This document shows positions 12,091-23,243 of a stretch of DNA of 64,000 bases, piece after piece. The DNA lies in the NCBI GenBank assembly GCA_014529385.2, contig CM043958.1, forward strand, positions 88,803,025 to 88,867,024, read 5' to 3'. Position 1 is the stretch's first letter. Every line of letters begins with the position of its first letter. This DNA comes from Adiantum capillus-veneris. Taxonomy: Eukaryota > Streptophyta > Polypodiopsida > Polypodiales > Pteridaceae. Below the pieces are notes generated by a model. That model had not been told where the DNA came from and did not search any database. It saw nothing but the letters and a program-made list of their open reading frames with translations. The translations under genes were made by a program, and so were the position numbers.

Positions 12091-12407
12091 TGTAGCATTC
12101 ATAGCACACGTAGAGAGTAGAAGAAGATCTCTCACACTCTCACACCAAACTCACAACACACGTAATTGAGCTCAAAAGTTGATTAATTCAAAATTTTCCT
12201 TAGGGTTACAAAAATTGACTTTTATACCTCAGCTTTGGAGGTTCTAACTTATCAAAATCATCTCCTACTTTCTATCATGGGTTTGGCTAATCCGCATATT
12301 TAGTATATTACAATTTAGAATCTTGATCGAGTCCCAAAAAATAATTACATTGAGTTTGATAAATAAATAATACAATTTTGGGCTTTTCTCGTGTTTAGTG
12401 GTTAACA
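12091..12407 (-). repeat. LTR (3' LTR, minus strand)
   Basis: On the minus strand TGTTAACCACTAAACACG begins at 12407 directly after a polypurine tract. A likely end is GAATGCTACA at 12091. No second copy was found in the window, so the lower boundary is an estimate from the TG...CA rule. Confidence 0.55.
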
Positions 12408-12419
12408 CTCTCCCCCTCC
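12408..12419 (-). promoter_or_regulatory. Polypurine tract (minus strand)
   Basis: On the minus strand GGAGGGGGAGAG abuts TGTTAACC. It orients the element at 12.1-14.6 kb as minus strand and marks the LTR start. Confidence 0.65.
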
Positions 12420-14580
12420 GCATTCATGTTGTCCCTGACATGATGGATCCTTGTCCTTTAGAGATTTTGGTCCTTGTCTTGTAACAGTCTTTTAGGTGTT
12501 TGCGTCAATGGAACCGGTGAGGCTTCAACAGATTTAAGTAATCTTATGTTTCCCTAGGTGAGTGAAGGGCCGAAGATCCTGTTGTCATAAGTAAAGAAGC
12601 CGGTGTAGAAGGATTTCTCAAAGGTTGCATAACTTGGTAGGAACATTAGCCTTTGGTAAAACAAGTGTAGAACCTCCAAGGATGGATGCTTTGACAATTC
12701 ATATGTCATCGTGGTTACAGTGTTGCTCGTCGACAGTAATGTGGAATCTGTTGCTTTTGATGGGTGAACACGAGAGACCACGTTCTGATCCTGTCTAGTA
12801 TTGGATGGGTGTCTCTCACATATTCTTTGTTTGTAAGTGTTATGCTTCCTGTCAATGATCTTGGGAGTGGGCCAAAAAATGGAACTTGGTGTCCCATGCT
12901 TAGTAGCAATACTCCTGTCTCGGAGGAGGTCTCCAAGGGCACTCCATTGGTCTCCATTGTAGTACGTGTGGAATGTGTACCAGCCCTGGTACTTTAGGTT
13001 CCAATGACAGCACTGTTGATGGGCTCCTTTGAGTGTCTTGGTCCTTCAGCTTTTCTTAAGCCTTCATTTTGTCTTTTGCAGCCCATGGTGGTATAGAGGT
13101 GGCATACATAGCCGCAGATGCATCCTCAAATGAGTATCCAGCTTTGTTCATAGGTGCATTGCTGTGCTATTTCTTTTTCTTATTGTGTCAATTCAGCCTT
13201 GGTTTTTCTCTTTGGTAAATTATTCTGTTGAGATGCCCAGGGTTTAGGGCTTGGAGGTAGAGAGGTAGGCCCTGAGGAAGGTTCCGGTGGTGGGGCACTT
13301 CCTCCTTGCTCACTTTCTTTGTTCTCTTTCACTTTTGTTTCTGACATCTCTTTCAGCTTCTTTTTTATATCTTGGAATTCTTCAAATGTGAAGGGTTCTA
13401 ATTTTGATGTTCTATCACTCTTTTATATTCTTCATAGGCTCAAATGTAGTGATCAAAATGATCTTCTAGTGGTCTTGAGAAGCTGCCCCCAATCTTTGCC
13501 AGCTCTGGCACTCAGTACTCCTCAAAGTCTCCCTTTAGAGCTTGTTTGGCCTTGAATTGCTCGATCAATCTCTCACTTTGAGCTTCCCTTTGAATGGTTG
13601 TTTCTTTTGGCTTCTGCTCTTTTGCCATCACCATTTTTTCTTTACTCTTTGGCGGTTCTTTGGAGTTTTCCTCATTTGTACTGGCTCTAGCTTTCTTCAA
13701 AGCCATGTGGCGACAGGTGGTGCCACCGGTGGTTCATCCTCTACATCTTCTTTTAATCTCAAACACTCATTTTGTCTGAGATGTTTTGGCCATATTCCTC
13801 TTGCACCTATTGCTTCATAGGCAATCCTTGTGAGAACTTCTGTCCCACCAATGTACTTTGTTTTATTTGTACCCATTCCAATCACTTGTTCATGTAGATA
13901 CTGGAAAAATTTTATATCTTTGGGCACACTACTTCTTAGTGCCCATGTGATTGTGGTGGGTACTGCATGGGGTGGTGTGGTGTTCTTTTGCGGTCGTTTG
14001 CTGCAAACATAAAAGTATTGGTTATAAAGCTTGCAGAGTTTTGTAGCCCTCAGATCCTCTAGGTCTTTGAAGGTGGGATTTGTCTTCTTGTGAGCATAGA
14101 ACTTCACATCATCTCTTTGTTCTTTGACATAGCTTCCCTTATTGTGGAGTTCCAGAGCATCTGCAATGATTTGAGGGGTAACTACCACCTCAATATTTTG
14201 GACATCCAAAGCAGTAATCCCTGCTTTGCCATCTTTTTGAATGGAGGATGCTAGCTCGTAGACCCTCTGTGTATCCACACCTTCTCGTTTTGCTGCAAAG
14301 AAATTATGCAAATCGTTCCTCTATAGGTGGTTGAGGATGCCTTCCTTGCTGGCATACTCACTGAGCTATCTGGGATCATGGGCACATCTATTGTATTGCA
14401 CTGTGGATTTTTGAATGTACCTTGGTAAAGTCTAATTCCTTCAGCTTCCAATGTGGATTCATCTATCCAAGATTTGGTTGATTTTAGTGTTTTGTCAGGG
14501 ATAGTGTAGGATTTTCCTACTGCAATGATGTCTTTAAAGGACAACCTCTTCTTCTTTGCTGGTGATTTGTTGGCACTTCA
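12420..14580 (-). pseudogene. Unrecognised gag-like ORF of an LTR element
   Basis: I do not recognise this protein. Reading the minus strand from 14580 there is a basic, NLS-like start (KSPAKKKRLSFKDIIAVGK), a globular part (FFAAKREGVDTQRVYELASSIQ ... VVVTPQIIADALEL ... LYNQYFYVCSKRP ... KFFQYLHEQVIGMG), a Lys/Glu-rich helix (KEPPKSKEKMVMAKEQ) and a Pro/Ser-rich stretch near 13200-13320 (PPPEPSSGPTSLPPSPKP). Frame changes occur near 14280 and 13700, with further stops beyond. It sits directly upstream of a polypurine tract and LTR, so it is probably the only ORF of a nonautonomous element. The globular part loosely resembles the extra ORF of some plant Tat elements, but that is weak. Confidence 0.45.
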
Positions 14581-15640
14581 AGTGCAAAAGTTAGCGTTGT
14601 TCAAAAATCTGTCATTTCTCAGTTTTTAGCTATCTAAATGACTTCAAATTTGAAACAAAAGCTAATTAGGGCCTAAGGGGGCTATGCATGTGGTAAAAAA
14701 TGCATTTTGGGTGCAGATTCATGCTGTGAGACAGCATACACGTATGATGTCTAGGTGCTCATAATTGAATGATTTTGCATATGTGCATAGCTCATAGCAA
14801 GCACATCATGGATATATGCTTGGATTTCAATTTGGATGTCATTCGGACAAGCTGTGACCATTAGAACTCCTTTCAAGCTTTGAAGTTGGATTCCGGCTTA
14901 TTTTTTAGCAAATGAGGTTCAAATGGGGTGACATTTGATAGATGCTCTCATAATCATGTGGTAAAGGCTTAAAAGGGGTCAAGTTAGCTTCCAGGTTCAT
15001 CTTCCGGCTAGTGAGACATCATACGCATATGCTGTTTACTTTGTCCAAAAGGGTTCAAACTTATACCAGAGCTAGGTTTTAGCACGGCATAGCCTTCTGT
15101 GATATTTGACTTTGATTTGGGTTTCTTCTCATGTGTTTGAAGCCAAAATTCAGGTTTAGAGCTTCAAAGGTTCTAAAATTTGGGTTAGATGGGTATAAAG
15201 AATCAAAACTTGATGGAACTTTAGCTGTGGGCTAGCAATAATGGGATAATGGTAGTGGAAGTGACCCCCCCCCCGATTGGTCATTTTGGCATCTGGAGAC
15301 ATCAATGCGTATGATGGCTCTGTTGACATTTTTCCACATGGTTGCCGGGCAAGGAAAACACACACTTGGGGCTTTACAGGCACACACCTTTGCACAAAAA
15401 GGCAAAGAACCCCTAAAAATGACTAAAAAATGACTTTTAAAGGGGGTATGCTCGCATTCTTTGTATCTCTGCTCTGATTGGTCCATTTGGCACTTCAATT
15501 TAGCAACTTGGGAGGGGGGTGCTAGCTTGAGAGAGGGGTACACTAACGGCATGGCTAGTTCCCCTTGGCCTTTTTTATTTTTGATTTATCTTTATTTTTC
15601 ATCCTCTTCTCACCTTTGAACTTACCCTTCTGTAGGGAGG
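14581..15640. repeat. Degenerate tandem repeat, about 284-bp period, three units
   Basis: The phrase GAGACA..CATAC.C.TATG recurs at 14728, 15013 and 15296, i.e. 285 and 283 bases apart. Flanking phrases recur with it: ATGTGGTAAA at about 14690 and 14959, and CAGGTT/GGTTCA stretches. The units are strongly diverged. The stretch lies upstream of the minus-strand ORF and may be a leader or LTR part. No gene seen. Confidence 0.45.
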
Positions 15641-16539
15641 CATTGTAGCAACGACCTAATCGCAACCCACATAGAATTATCAATCCGTGGATCGACAACC
15701 CAGCTAGGGCATGGAAGCATGAGCATCAAATGAATAGAAATAGAGGATTCAAGAGAATACCTCACCAATGCAAGTAGAGATTAGCCATGGCAAGACTAAC
15801 TCTACTCATACTCTAATCACTAATCAATCAACTCCTACACACATCTAGTCCACCAAAGTCCGACTTGCCAATCTTATGGAGTCATAAGAACACAGTAAAC
15901 ACAAGCATCCATGATCAAAGCACACACTAATTGCATTAAAGTTGGCTTTCCCAATCATCACATGCCAACCAAGGTACTCTAATCACATCACACACAAGTG
16001 GCATTGAGATCAAGGCTCTTAAACCTTCACACACTCAAGCACACAATTAGGCACAAACTCTAATGACATGATCAAAAGTGCACACACACTACACTAGTCA
16101 AGAGAATTAGAGAAGTAGTCAACTAATTGAAGTACTTATGGAAGAAGAGAGTTAAGATCAAAGCAAGAAATACTTACCTCTGTCCTCGTGTGCCGATGAA
16201 ACAAAACACGGTGACATGGTAGAAAGCAAGTCCATGGAAGAAATGTTAAGCTGAAAACATAAGAACAAGTAATGAGCATCAAAGGCCACCAAGGATAAAA
16301 ACATAAAGTACAATGAACAATCATGCAATGTATATCTAGAAAATCATTTGGAAGAAAACTCTTTAGTGCCTGTGTACAGATGTTTCATGAGGAAGAACCC
16401 CAAGGACATTATCCTCATAATGGCCCCTACCTACGGAGGGCCATGGAAACCTATGGCAAGGAAAGTATTGTCTCATCTTCTACAACCTTAGAGCCAAGGA
16501 AGAGAAATTAAATCACGGCGCGAGCGGGAAATTGTAAGT
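15641..16539. other. No gene recognised; possible LTR start at 15649
   Basis: GGGAGGCAT followed by TGTAGCAACGACC at about 15649 looks like a purine tract plus gypsy LTR start on the plus strand, followed by CA-rich sequence. No matching second copy was found. Short open frames here have no recognisable motif. Confidence 0.25.
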
Positions 16540-17103
16540 ATGCTTGTATACTTAATCAATTGGTCACCGTCAACGGCATTGAATGGAGGAGTTTTAGAAG
16601 AGACATGGACAAGTAAACCGGTGAATTATGAATTTCTCAAAGTGTTTGGATGTGAAGCTTTCATGCACATAGACAAAAGCCTAAGGTCAAAGCTAAATGC
16701 AAAGTCCAAAAAGTGTTACTTCATTGGCTATGGAGAAGGTGATTTTGGGTATCGCCTATGGAATCTTGAAGATGGTAAATATTTTAGAAGTAGAGATGTA
16801 ATTTTCAATGAACAAAATATGTACAAAGATTACTTGGAAAGAAAAAAAACAAAAGAAACAGGTAATGAGTACATGGAGCTTGAGGACGGTGAAGACTCAA
16901 GGAGTGGAAACGGTGGCAATGTGCAACAACGTCAACCAAATGAGGAGCCTCAACTTATTCCCCGAAGATCTCAACCCCCCTCCCTTACACTTACGTGGTG
17001 CGGTAAGTTTTCCATGGTGAATCCCTCGGGGTACCTTGATGGATGTTGGATCATAGATTTAGAAGATGCAACTCAGATCACTGTGTCTATACAAATAATT
17101 TAA
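16540..17103 (+). pseudogene. Ty1/copia integrase C-terminal region
   Basis: The segment VYLINWSPSTALNGG, then PVNYEFLKVFGCEAF, then KCYFIGYGEGDFGYRLW and SRDVIFNE is the hallmark C-terminal end of copia integrases. The catalytic core and gag are missing upstream. Downstream comes the polar linker to the reverse transcriptase, whose N-terminal half is deleted: the frame passes within about 60 bases into the YVDD region. Confidence 0.85.
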
Positions 17104-18082
17104 AAGATGGGAAGCTCATCATCCTAATCTTGTATGTTGATTACATGTTTATTGAAAGTGCTAACATGTAGAACATAAATACCTAAAAGAGGAGCTGTCT
17201 AAATATTTTTCAATGAAATATTTAGGTGCTGCAAAGAAGATACTTGGTATGAAGATATCAAGGGACAGGATGAAGAAGATAATAAATCTATTTCAGGAGG
17301 ATTACATCAAGAAGGTACTAGAAAGTTTTGAAATGAAAAATGAAAAAATGGTTTCTACACCTTTGGCTGGTCACTTCAAACTAACCAAGGATATGTGTCC
17401 AAAGACACAAGAGGAGATAACCTATATGTCTAAAGTTCCATATGTTGCAGCGGTAGGTTCTCTATGTATGCTATGGTCTAGACATTGCACATGCAGTGGG
17501 AGTTGTAAGTAGGTTCATGGACAACCCAAGTAAAGAGAACAGGCAAGTTGTGAAGTGGATACTTAGGTATCTAAAAGGGACAACAACAAATGCTTTGTAT
17601 TTTAATGGCACTAATATTTTCTTGCAAGGATATGTTGATGCAAATATGGCAGGTGACAAAGATACTCAAAGGTGCACTATTGCCTATGTATTCACAGTTG
17701 GAGGCACACCAGTAAGTTGGGCTTCAAAGCTGCAGAAAGTGGTCTCATTTTCTACCACGGAAGCAGAGTATGTAGCAATGACAAAGGCAAACAAAGGAAT
17801 ATTGTGGCTTCACAGATTCTTAGAAGAGCTTGGATTTAAACAAGACAATTGTGTCTTGTAAATGATAGCCAAAGCACTATCCATCTTGAGAAGAACTCGG
17901 CCTTTCACTTAAGGACAAAGCACATTGAGGTGAGATATCACTTCATATGTTCTCTTTTGGAAGAGGGACAACTAAAGCTAGGAAAGGTGCACACAAGTGG
18001 AAATCCTGCAAACATGTTTACAAAGGTGGTCAACAAGGAGAAGTTGAGATTTTTTTCATCTTCAATTGGGATTCAAGGATAA
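17060..18082 (+). pseudogene. Ty1/copia reverse transcriptase 3' part and RNase H
   Basis: At about 17060-17160 CVYTNN and LILYVDYMFIES mark the RT catalytic box, with YVDD changed to YVDY, which removes a metal-binding aspartate. The connection follows (KYLGAAKKILGMKISRD, then VPYVAAVGSL). A frameshift occurs near 17490. RNase H then shows YVDANMAGD (D), TTEAEYVAM (E), NDSQSTIHLEKN (D) and RTKHIEVRYHF, ending with GNPANMFTKVV. A second frame change falls at about 17850. The ORF ends at 18082, 60 bases before the LTR. Confidence 0.85.
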
Positions 18083-18518
18083 GAATCCAGGATAAAAATC
18101 AGTCATAGATTTGGTGTGGAGGTCAGTCTCCAAGTGAGACATTGTTAAGCATGGAGCTTGATTTACCCCTTGTAAATTTTTGTATTAAAAATGCACGTAA
18201 GGCTCCCTTTATGAGGAGAATTCATCGTGCGTGAAGAAAAATCACTCGCCGGAAAACCAAAATTTCCACAGCAAGTCTCGAACTTCGCTCAAGAATGGCT
18301 TCGCCAGAATATTGTGGTTGGACGACGATCAAAAAGTGGTCACAAAACGATTGATCAGTTGTCTGGAGGCTAGTAGTCAATGGGCGTTGGCCAATTTCAA
18401 ATCGGACTTGTCTTCTCAAGGGCGGCCACACATGGGCGCATGGGAGAATTCAAATTGGACTTTTCTACACAAGGGCGACTACACACGGTTGCCTCTCATG
18501 AGAGAGGGTAGCCCTTTT

Positions 18519-18531
18519 GGCCTATAAAAGG
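18519..18531 (+). promoter_or_regulatory. TATA box in copia LTR
   Basis: GGCCTATAAAAGGAGTCC lies about 380 bases into the LTR, which is a sensible U3 length. Transcription would start about 30 bases downstream, near ACACACAAAAACGG. Confidence 0.6.
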
Positions 18532-18755
18532 AGTCCTTTTCTACACACAAAAACGGATTGAAGAGGTGAAGCATTGTGATGCATTGTGAAATTGATGCAG
18601 CAATGTGGACGTGAGGTGGTGAGAGTGAAGCAAGGTGAGAGCTCCAAAAGGTATAATCCCTTTGTAATCTACTTCTTGTTTTTTGAAATACTAAAGTCGT
18701 TGAGTGGCAGCTTTCCCATGGACATAGCCCACATTGGGTGAACCCTGTATATCGT

Positions 18756-18756
<1 letters not shown>

Positions 18757-18830
<74 letters not shown>
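18757..18830. repeat. (CT)37 microsatellite
   Basis: Seventy-four bases of uninterrupted CT within the copia LTR, downstream of its TATA box. Leu/Ser peptides read through it are artefacts. Confidence 0.97.
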
Positions 18831-18831
<1 letters not shown>

Positions 18832-18912
18832 ATCTCTATTGTGTGAAAAAATATATCTCTCCATTAAGTAAACTACTCTATTATCTATTTATCTACGTCC
18901 TATTTCCCAACA

Positions 18913-19448
18913 TCACGGCCATCAAATTCTTCCTTTGGCTACATGACTAGAGCATCATGTAACATTGCTTTCTCAAGCTGATGATGAAGTCCTCCGCACA
19001 TCAGGTCTGACCACACAATATTTGTATCGAGAGACTTGCACACCTTGGGGCCTACATCCTGCTGGGAATGGGATACTCCACAAACCATTGGGTTCTTCAA
19101 CACAATCCTTCAGTAGCACTCCATTGACTCCAAAATAACAAGGCGCATATTGCTCGCCATTACATCTACCGGCATTGATGTATCCAGTCACTACTTAGCC
19201 ACCAATTGTCCCTTGATGTAGTGCCACTAAACTATATGAGTAGAAGAACATAGACGTTTTCCAATTGTAAAGTTGGATGTAAGGCACCATAAAAATTTAC
19301 CAGTTTTTGACACTAGGACATGATAGTTTACAAACACATAGACATCTTTCAAGAGTAGATTGACATGACACCAAACACATAAACATAAGCAAAGTGGGTT
19401 GGTATTTCATATTAAGCCAGAAGCAAGTACAAAATGATATTACAACAG
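18913..19448. other. No recognised gene
   Basis: A 72-codon open frame on the minus strand (18973-19191) has five cysteines (GRCNGEQYAPCYFG ... GCRPQGVQ) but matches no family I know and has no neighbouring signals. The remainder is simple noncoding DNA. Confidence 0.3.
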
Positions 19449-20000
19449 CTAATTCTTACAGGTTCCCAGCTTGAGGCCACAACCAATGGGGTGCTTTCTA
19501 GATTTCACATTGAAGAGTTGGGAGAGGGTGGTTGAGTCAATGCTATCACCTATTTCTAAGGGCATTGCATCAGGTGTCTCCTCCGCACCTTTGTCCTCCC
19601 CCGAACCTTTTTCCTTCTTCTTGCCTTCAGCCGCCTCTGCACCTTTAGCCTCTTTGGTTTCCTCTGTGCCAAAAGCCTCCTCTGAGCCTTTGGGCTCCTT
19701 GGCACCTACAGCCTCCTATGCACTTTTAGCATGTTCCATTGTCTAGTTTGCCCTTCTTTCTCCTCTTTCTACCCACCTTCTCCTCTACAAATTTTGATGT
19801 TGCATCCAAAAACTTTTCCGTCAAGAGAACTTCAATTGCCACCTCTTCTATTGGCATTTCTTTGTTGATCTTCTCACCTTGGTCAATCTCCATTTCAGCA
19901 ACTTCCTCAATTAGATCACTTACCCCATGTTGCTTCTCCTAATCTCCCCTTCTCTCTTTACACTATTTAGCCCTCCCTTACACTTTGGATTTTAGCTTAT

Positions 20001-20302
20001 CTCCTCCCAACCTTGAGTCCACAGTACCCTCATCCCCTTTCCCTTTCGATGTGATGGCATTAAGGTCTTGTATATCCTGCACTTTAGCTTTTAGTTGATC
20101 TTATCGCAAGCTTAAATCTACATTAATTTTGACCCCTTTCCATCCCTTTGTGTTGGCATCAAGGTCTTGGAGTATTTCTTGCACTTCAGCTTTCAAGTGA
20201 TCTTCTCCCAACCTTGAGCCTACAGCAAGCTCAACCCCTTTCCATACCATTGTGCTGGCATCAAGGTCTTGCAATATTTCCTGCACTGACTTGTGAGGAT
20301 CT
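20001..20302 (-). repeat. Three tandem coding repeats of 99-102 bp
   Basis: Units start at 20001, 20100 and 20202 on the plus strand. On the minus strand each encodes a variant of VQEILQDLDA plus about 24 residues (SRLGEDHLKAE). Unit lengths that are multiples of three show that the repeats expanded while coding. Confidence 0.75.
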
Positions 20303-20832
20303 TCCTGGAACATATGAGTTTCATCTGACTTGCTATGACCACGAAGATCCTTTCGATCCACTAGGGTGTTTTCATGGGTGTCCGCACCAAAAGATCCTCT
20401 ATCTCATATACACGAAGATAAAAGACAACATTAGATCATCAATTCAAATGATATAAGCATAATGTCCAACACAACACCCCCATCAATAGGCACCCTCCCT
20501 ACCACCCAGGTCTTTAACTCCCAAGGGATTGCAATGGTGCAATGTACCTTCATGCAAATATCTTTTGTTCTCAACATAGCTACAAAACACAGTGGATGGT
20601 ACTGATGCCGGGAGGGAAGCATGAAGGTACCAACCACGTAAGAAGCCTCCAAAGCCTCCCCACAGGCAACACAAGTACCAAACACATGAATTGTGTTTTC
20701 AATGTCCACAACATGAGGCCTTGGAGTCAATGTGTATGCCATCCCCCTCTTCACATCAATACATAGCTTGCTTACAAAATTGTAACGGTCTTGGTTTTCC
20801 AGGCACTCATTCTAGAGCTTGGCATACTCCAT

Positions 20833-22228
20833 CTACAAAATAGACATACTCTTTCAACTTATCTACCAAAAAATAACAATTAAAAAGGAAGAACACAAGA
20901 AATACCAAAACAATATAAAAATAGTACAAAAACAATACCAAAAGAAATTCATCCGAGTACCAAATAGGACCAAGACAGTATCAAAACAGGTAAAATTGTA
21001 CCAAAATAGTTCTAAACAACACTTTATTGGTACAATGAAGTACCAAAAACTTCTAGGATAAAGCCCAAATAGTACCAAAACAGTAGTAAATAGGTAACAA
21101 TGCAATACCAAAATAGTTTCAAAACAATAATAACATAATATCGAATATGTAGGAAAGCAGTACCAAAACAAGTCAATTTGAATCAAAGCAATTATAAATA
21201 GCACTATATTGGTACAACAAGGAACCCAAAAATGACCCATTGAGACCCAGCAACTTGTAACAAAAATATTCCAAACGAGTATCGATTCAACAAAATAGTT
21301 CAAAATAGTACCAAATGAAGCATAGTAAACACCAAAAGAACAAAAGATAGAACCAATATAGCACCCAACACATATTTAGAAGTGCCCAAATAATATCAAT
21401 GCAGTACCACACTAATTTCAAATAGCACCAAAAGTACCAAAAACAGCAACAATATAGTACCCAAGTCAAACCCAACAATATCCTATAAGACCAAAAAAAT
21501 TGTAACTAGAAAGTACCAAAGGAGGTGAAAACAACACCAAATGAACAAAAAATCACCCAAAGTACCGAGTACTGTGCCAACATAGCATCTAGTACAAAAC
21601 AAAACGAACAAAAAATCATCCAAAGTACCGAGTATTGTGCCAACATAGCATCTAGTACAAAACAAAATGTACAATATATGAGTACCCAGAAGTACCAAAA
21701 TAGTCCAATAGAGTACCAAATGTATAAAGAAGCACAAAAATGCATCAAGGAAAGTACCATAGCACCTAGTGTTTAAGAAAGTACCCAAACAGTTATATGA
21801 AGTAGCAATACATTTCAAAAAATTACCAAAACACCATAAAAATATTTCATGAAAGTATCAAAATAGTTCTAGAAAGTACCAAAACAGTTTCAAAATAGTC
21901 TTAAGATTAACAAATGAACAAGAATGCAAAAAAAATTACCATGGATTGTGCCAACATAGTTCCCGAGACAAAATTGCCAGTACCTTCAAATTTAGTAACA
22001 AGAAAGTACCAAAATAGAACCATAAAAAAGTACCTGGACAACATATGGTGTAAAAAAAGGTATGAAAACAATTAGAGAAACAACCAAAATAGTTCAAAAA
22101 TTACCAAAAACACCTAAAAATGTCATGAAACAAACCAATCAAGAAGTCAAAGATGCCAATTCACCAAACCATGTGCAAAAAAAAACTCACACAGTCATAC
22201 AAAATGCAATACGCCAGAAATACGGTAC
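20833..22228 (-). repeat. Intron-like stretch built from degenerate GTACCAAAA-type repeats
   Basis: Plus-strand AGTACCAAAA and variants recur dozens of times from about 20870 to 22140 without a fixed period. On the minus strand the stretch begins GTACCG after CAACAGGAG and ends TTTTGTAG before ATGGAGTATGCC, and the flanking reading frames join without a shift. It therefore has the form of a 1396-base intron. Confidence 0.6.
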
Positions 22229-23169
22229 CTCCTGTTGTTGAACCTCAGCTTGGAGCTTCTGGATATGTTTGAAAACCTCATGTCATCGTAGCAAGCATTG
22301 ACTTGCTCCCATCTTGGCCTCAAACTCTCAAATCTCTTCATAAGGGATAGGGATTTGTTGTCGTCGCAAAGGAATAATGCGCGCTTCCAAGGTATTAATG
22401 TCCTCCATCAAACTTTTTGCCACTCCCTCTTTACCTTCATATACTAGTAGATGGTCCTTGTTTACTTGAATAGAGGCCTTCAAGTTTGTAATGTTTGACG
22501 ATCCTAGATGTGACACTGATTTTGTAGTCTTTGTTGCAATGTCTCTAAATCAGGTAGATAGTCAGCAACTACTCCTCTACTAGCTTGATTTGATTCTATA
22601 TAGATGTTGTTGTCACTTTGAGTCATCCGGGCCTTCTTACCTGAATGTAGGACACTTCTAGGGGAAGAACCATTTTGCCTCCTCCATGCCTCAATTTTAC
22701 GATAAAGCTTGCCATTCCTAGATGCTATCATCTGCAACAGTCCTTCCCCAAAATGGTCCCATACTACTCTATGCCCTACTAGGTCTTTTTTTGTTGCATG
22801 GCATTTCTCAAAAGCGTAACACCTAGAAACTTTTTTGGTCAATTCACCACATGAAGGGGGGCCCTAATAAACTTTGGAGAATAGAAATTTGCAGTCTTCC
22901 ACCATATGTGGCTGCAAATGGTATAAATAGATCTTGTTATTCTTTTGATACTTGTACTTGAAAACAGTCAATGCTAGGGTGGAAAGTCCTTATCAGTCAG
23001 GTCCTTAGGGAGTTTTCCCTCTAGACTAAGGCCATAGTCCTCATGCAGATCTTGTGCTGTGTAACAAAACTTGTCTTGTTAAGAGTACTCCTCCATTTAT
23101 TCTTACCTGAAATGTGAAAAACATGAGAGAAAATCGTTGAGATATAGATTAACAGTGGTTACCAAATGG

Positions 23170-23217
23170 GGTACTCTAGAGTACCAAATGGGGTACTCTA
23201 GAGTACCAAATTTGGTA
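23170..23217. repeat. Tandem palindromes with GTACC core
   Basis: GGTACTCTAGAGTACC is a perfect 16-base palindrome at 23170-23185 and again at 23192-23207 (22-base period). A third perfect palindrome, TACCAAATTTGGTA, overlaps the end (23204-23217). The AGTACCAAA phrase is the same as in the 20.9-22.1 kb repeat. Confidence 0.85.
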
Positions 23218-23243
23218 CTAGACATCTAACTTCAAATGTCACA

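Larger units (their letters stand above)
18143..18912 (+). repeat. Copia 3' LTR, about 770 bp, with internal (CT)37
   Basis: Starts TGTTAAGCATGG after GTGGAGGTCAGTCTCCAAGTGA, the usual copia polypurine context, and ends TTTCCCAACA at 18912. TGTT...AACA ends are typical for copia. It contains a TATA box at about 18519 and the microsatellite at 18757-18830 in the presumed U5. No 5' LTR is present in the window. Confidence 0.75.
19449..22842 (-). pseudogene. Unrecognised spliced gene: coiled coil, CxxC/HxxHxxC cluster, 34-aa repeats
   Basis: I do not recognise the family. Minus-strand exon-like segments line up: 22229-22842 (basic, KLYRKIEAWRRQ, then Gln-rich helix KLQAEVQQQE), a GT...AG intron 20833-22228, then 20431-20832, then about 19449-20390. 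The second segment holds CVACGE and, 20 residues on, SRHQYHPLC, which resembles part of a RING finger with one cysteine changed to serine. The third has three 33-34-residue repeats (VQEILQDLDA) and a Glu/Lys/Ala-rich tail ending at TAG 19449. Stops (TAG at about 20815, TAA at 20100) and frame changes near 22510 and 19740 suggest a pseudogene. It could be a captured or element-borne gene. Confidence 0.45.

Noticed and set aside
18973-19191. Small cysteine-containing secreted protein gene on the minus strand
   Set aside because: No signal peptide, no known cysteine pattern and no promoter or splice support; could be chance.
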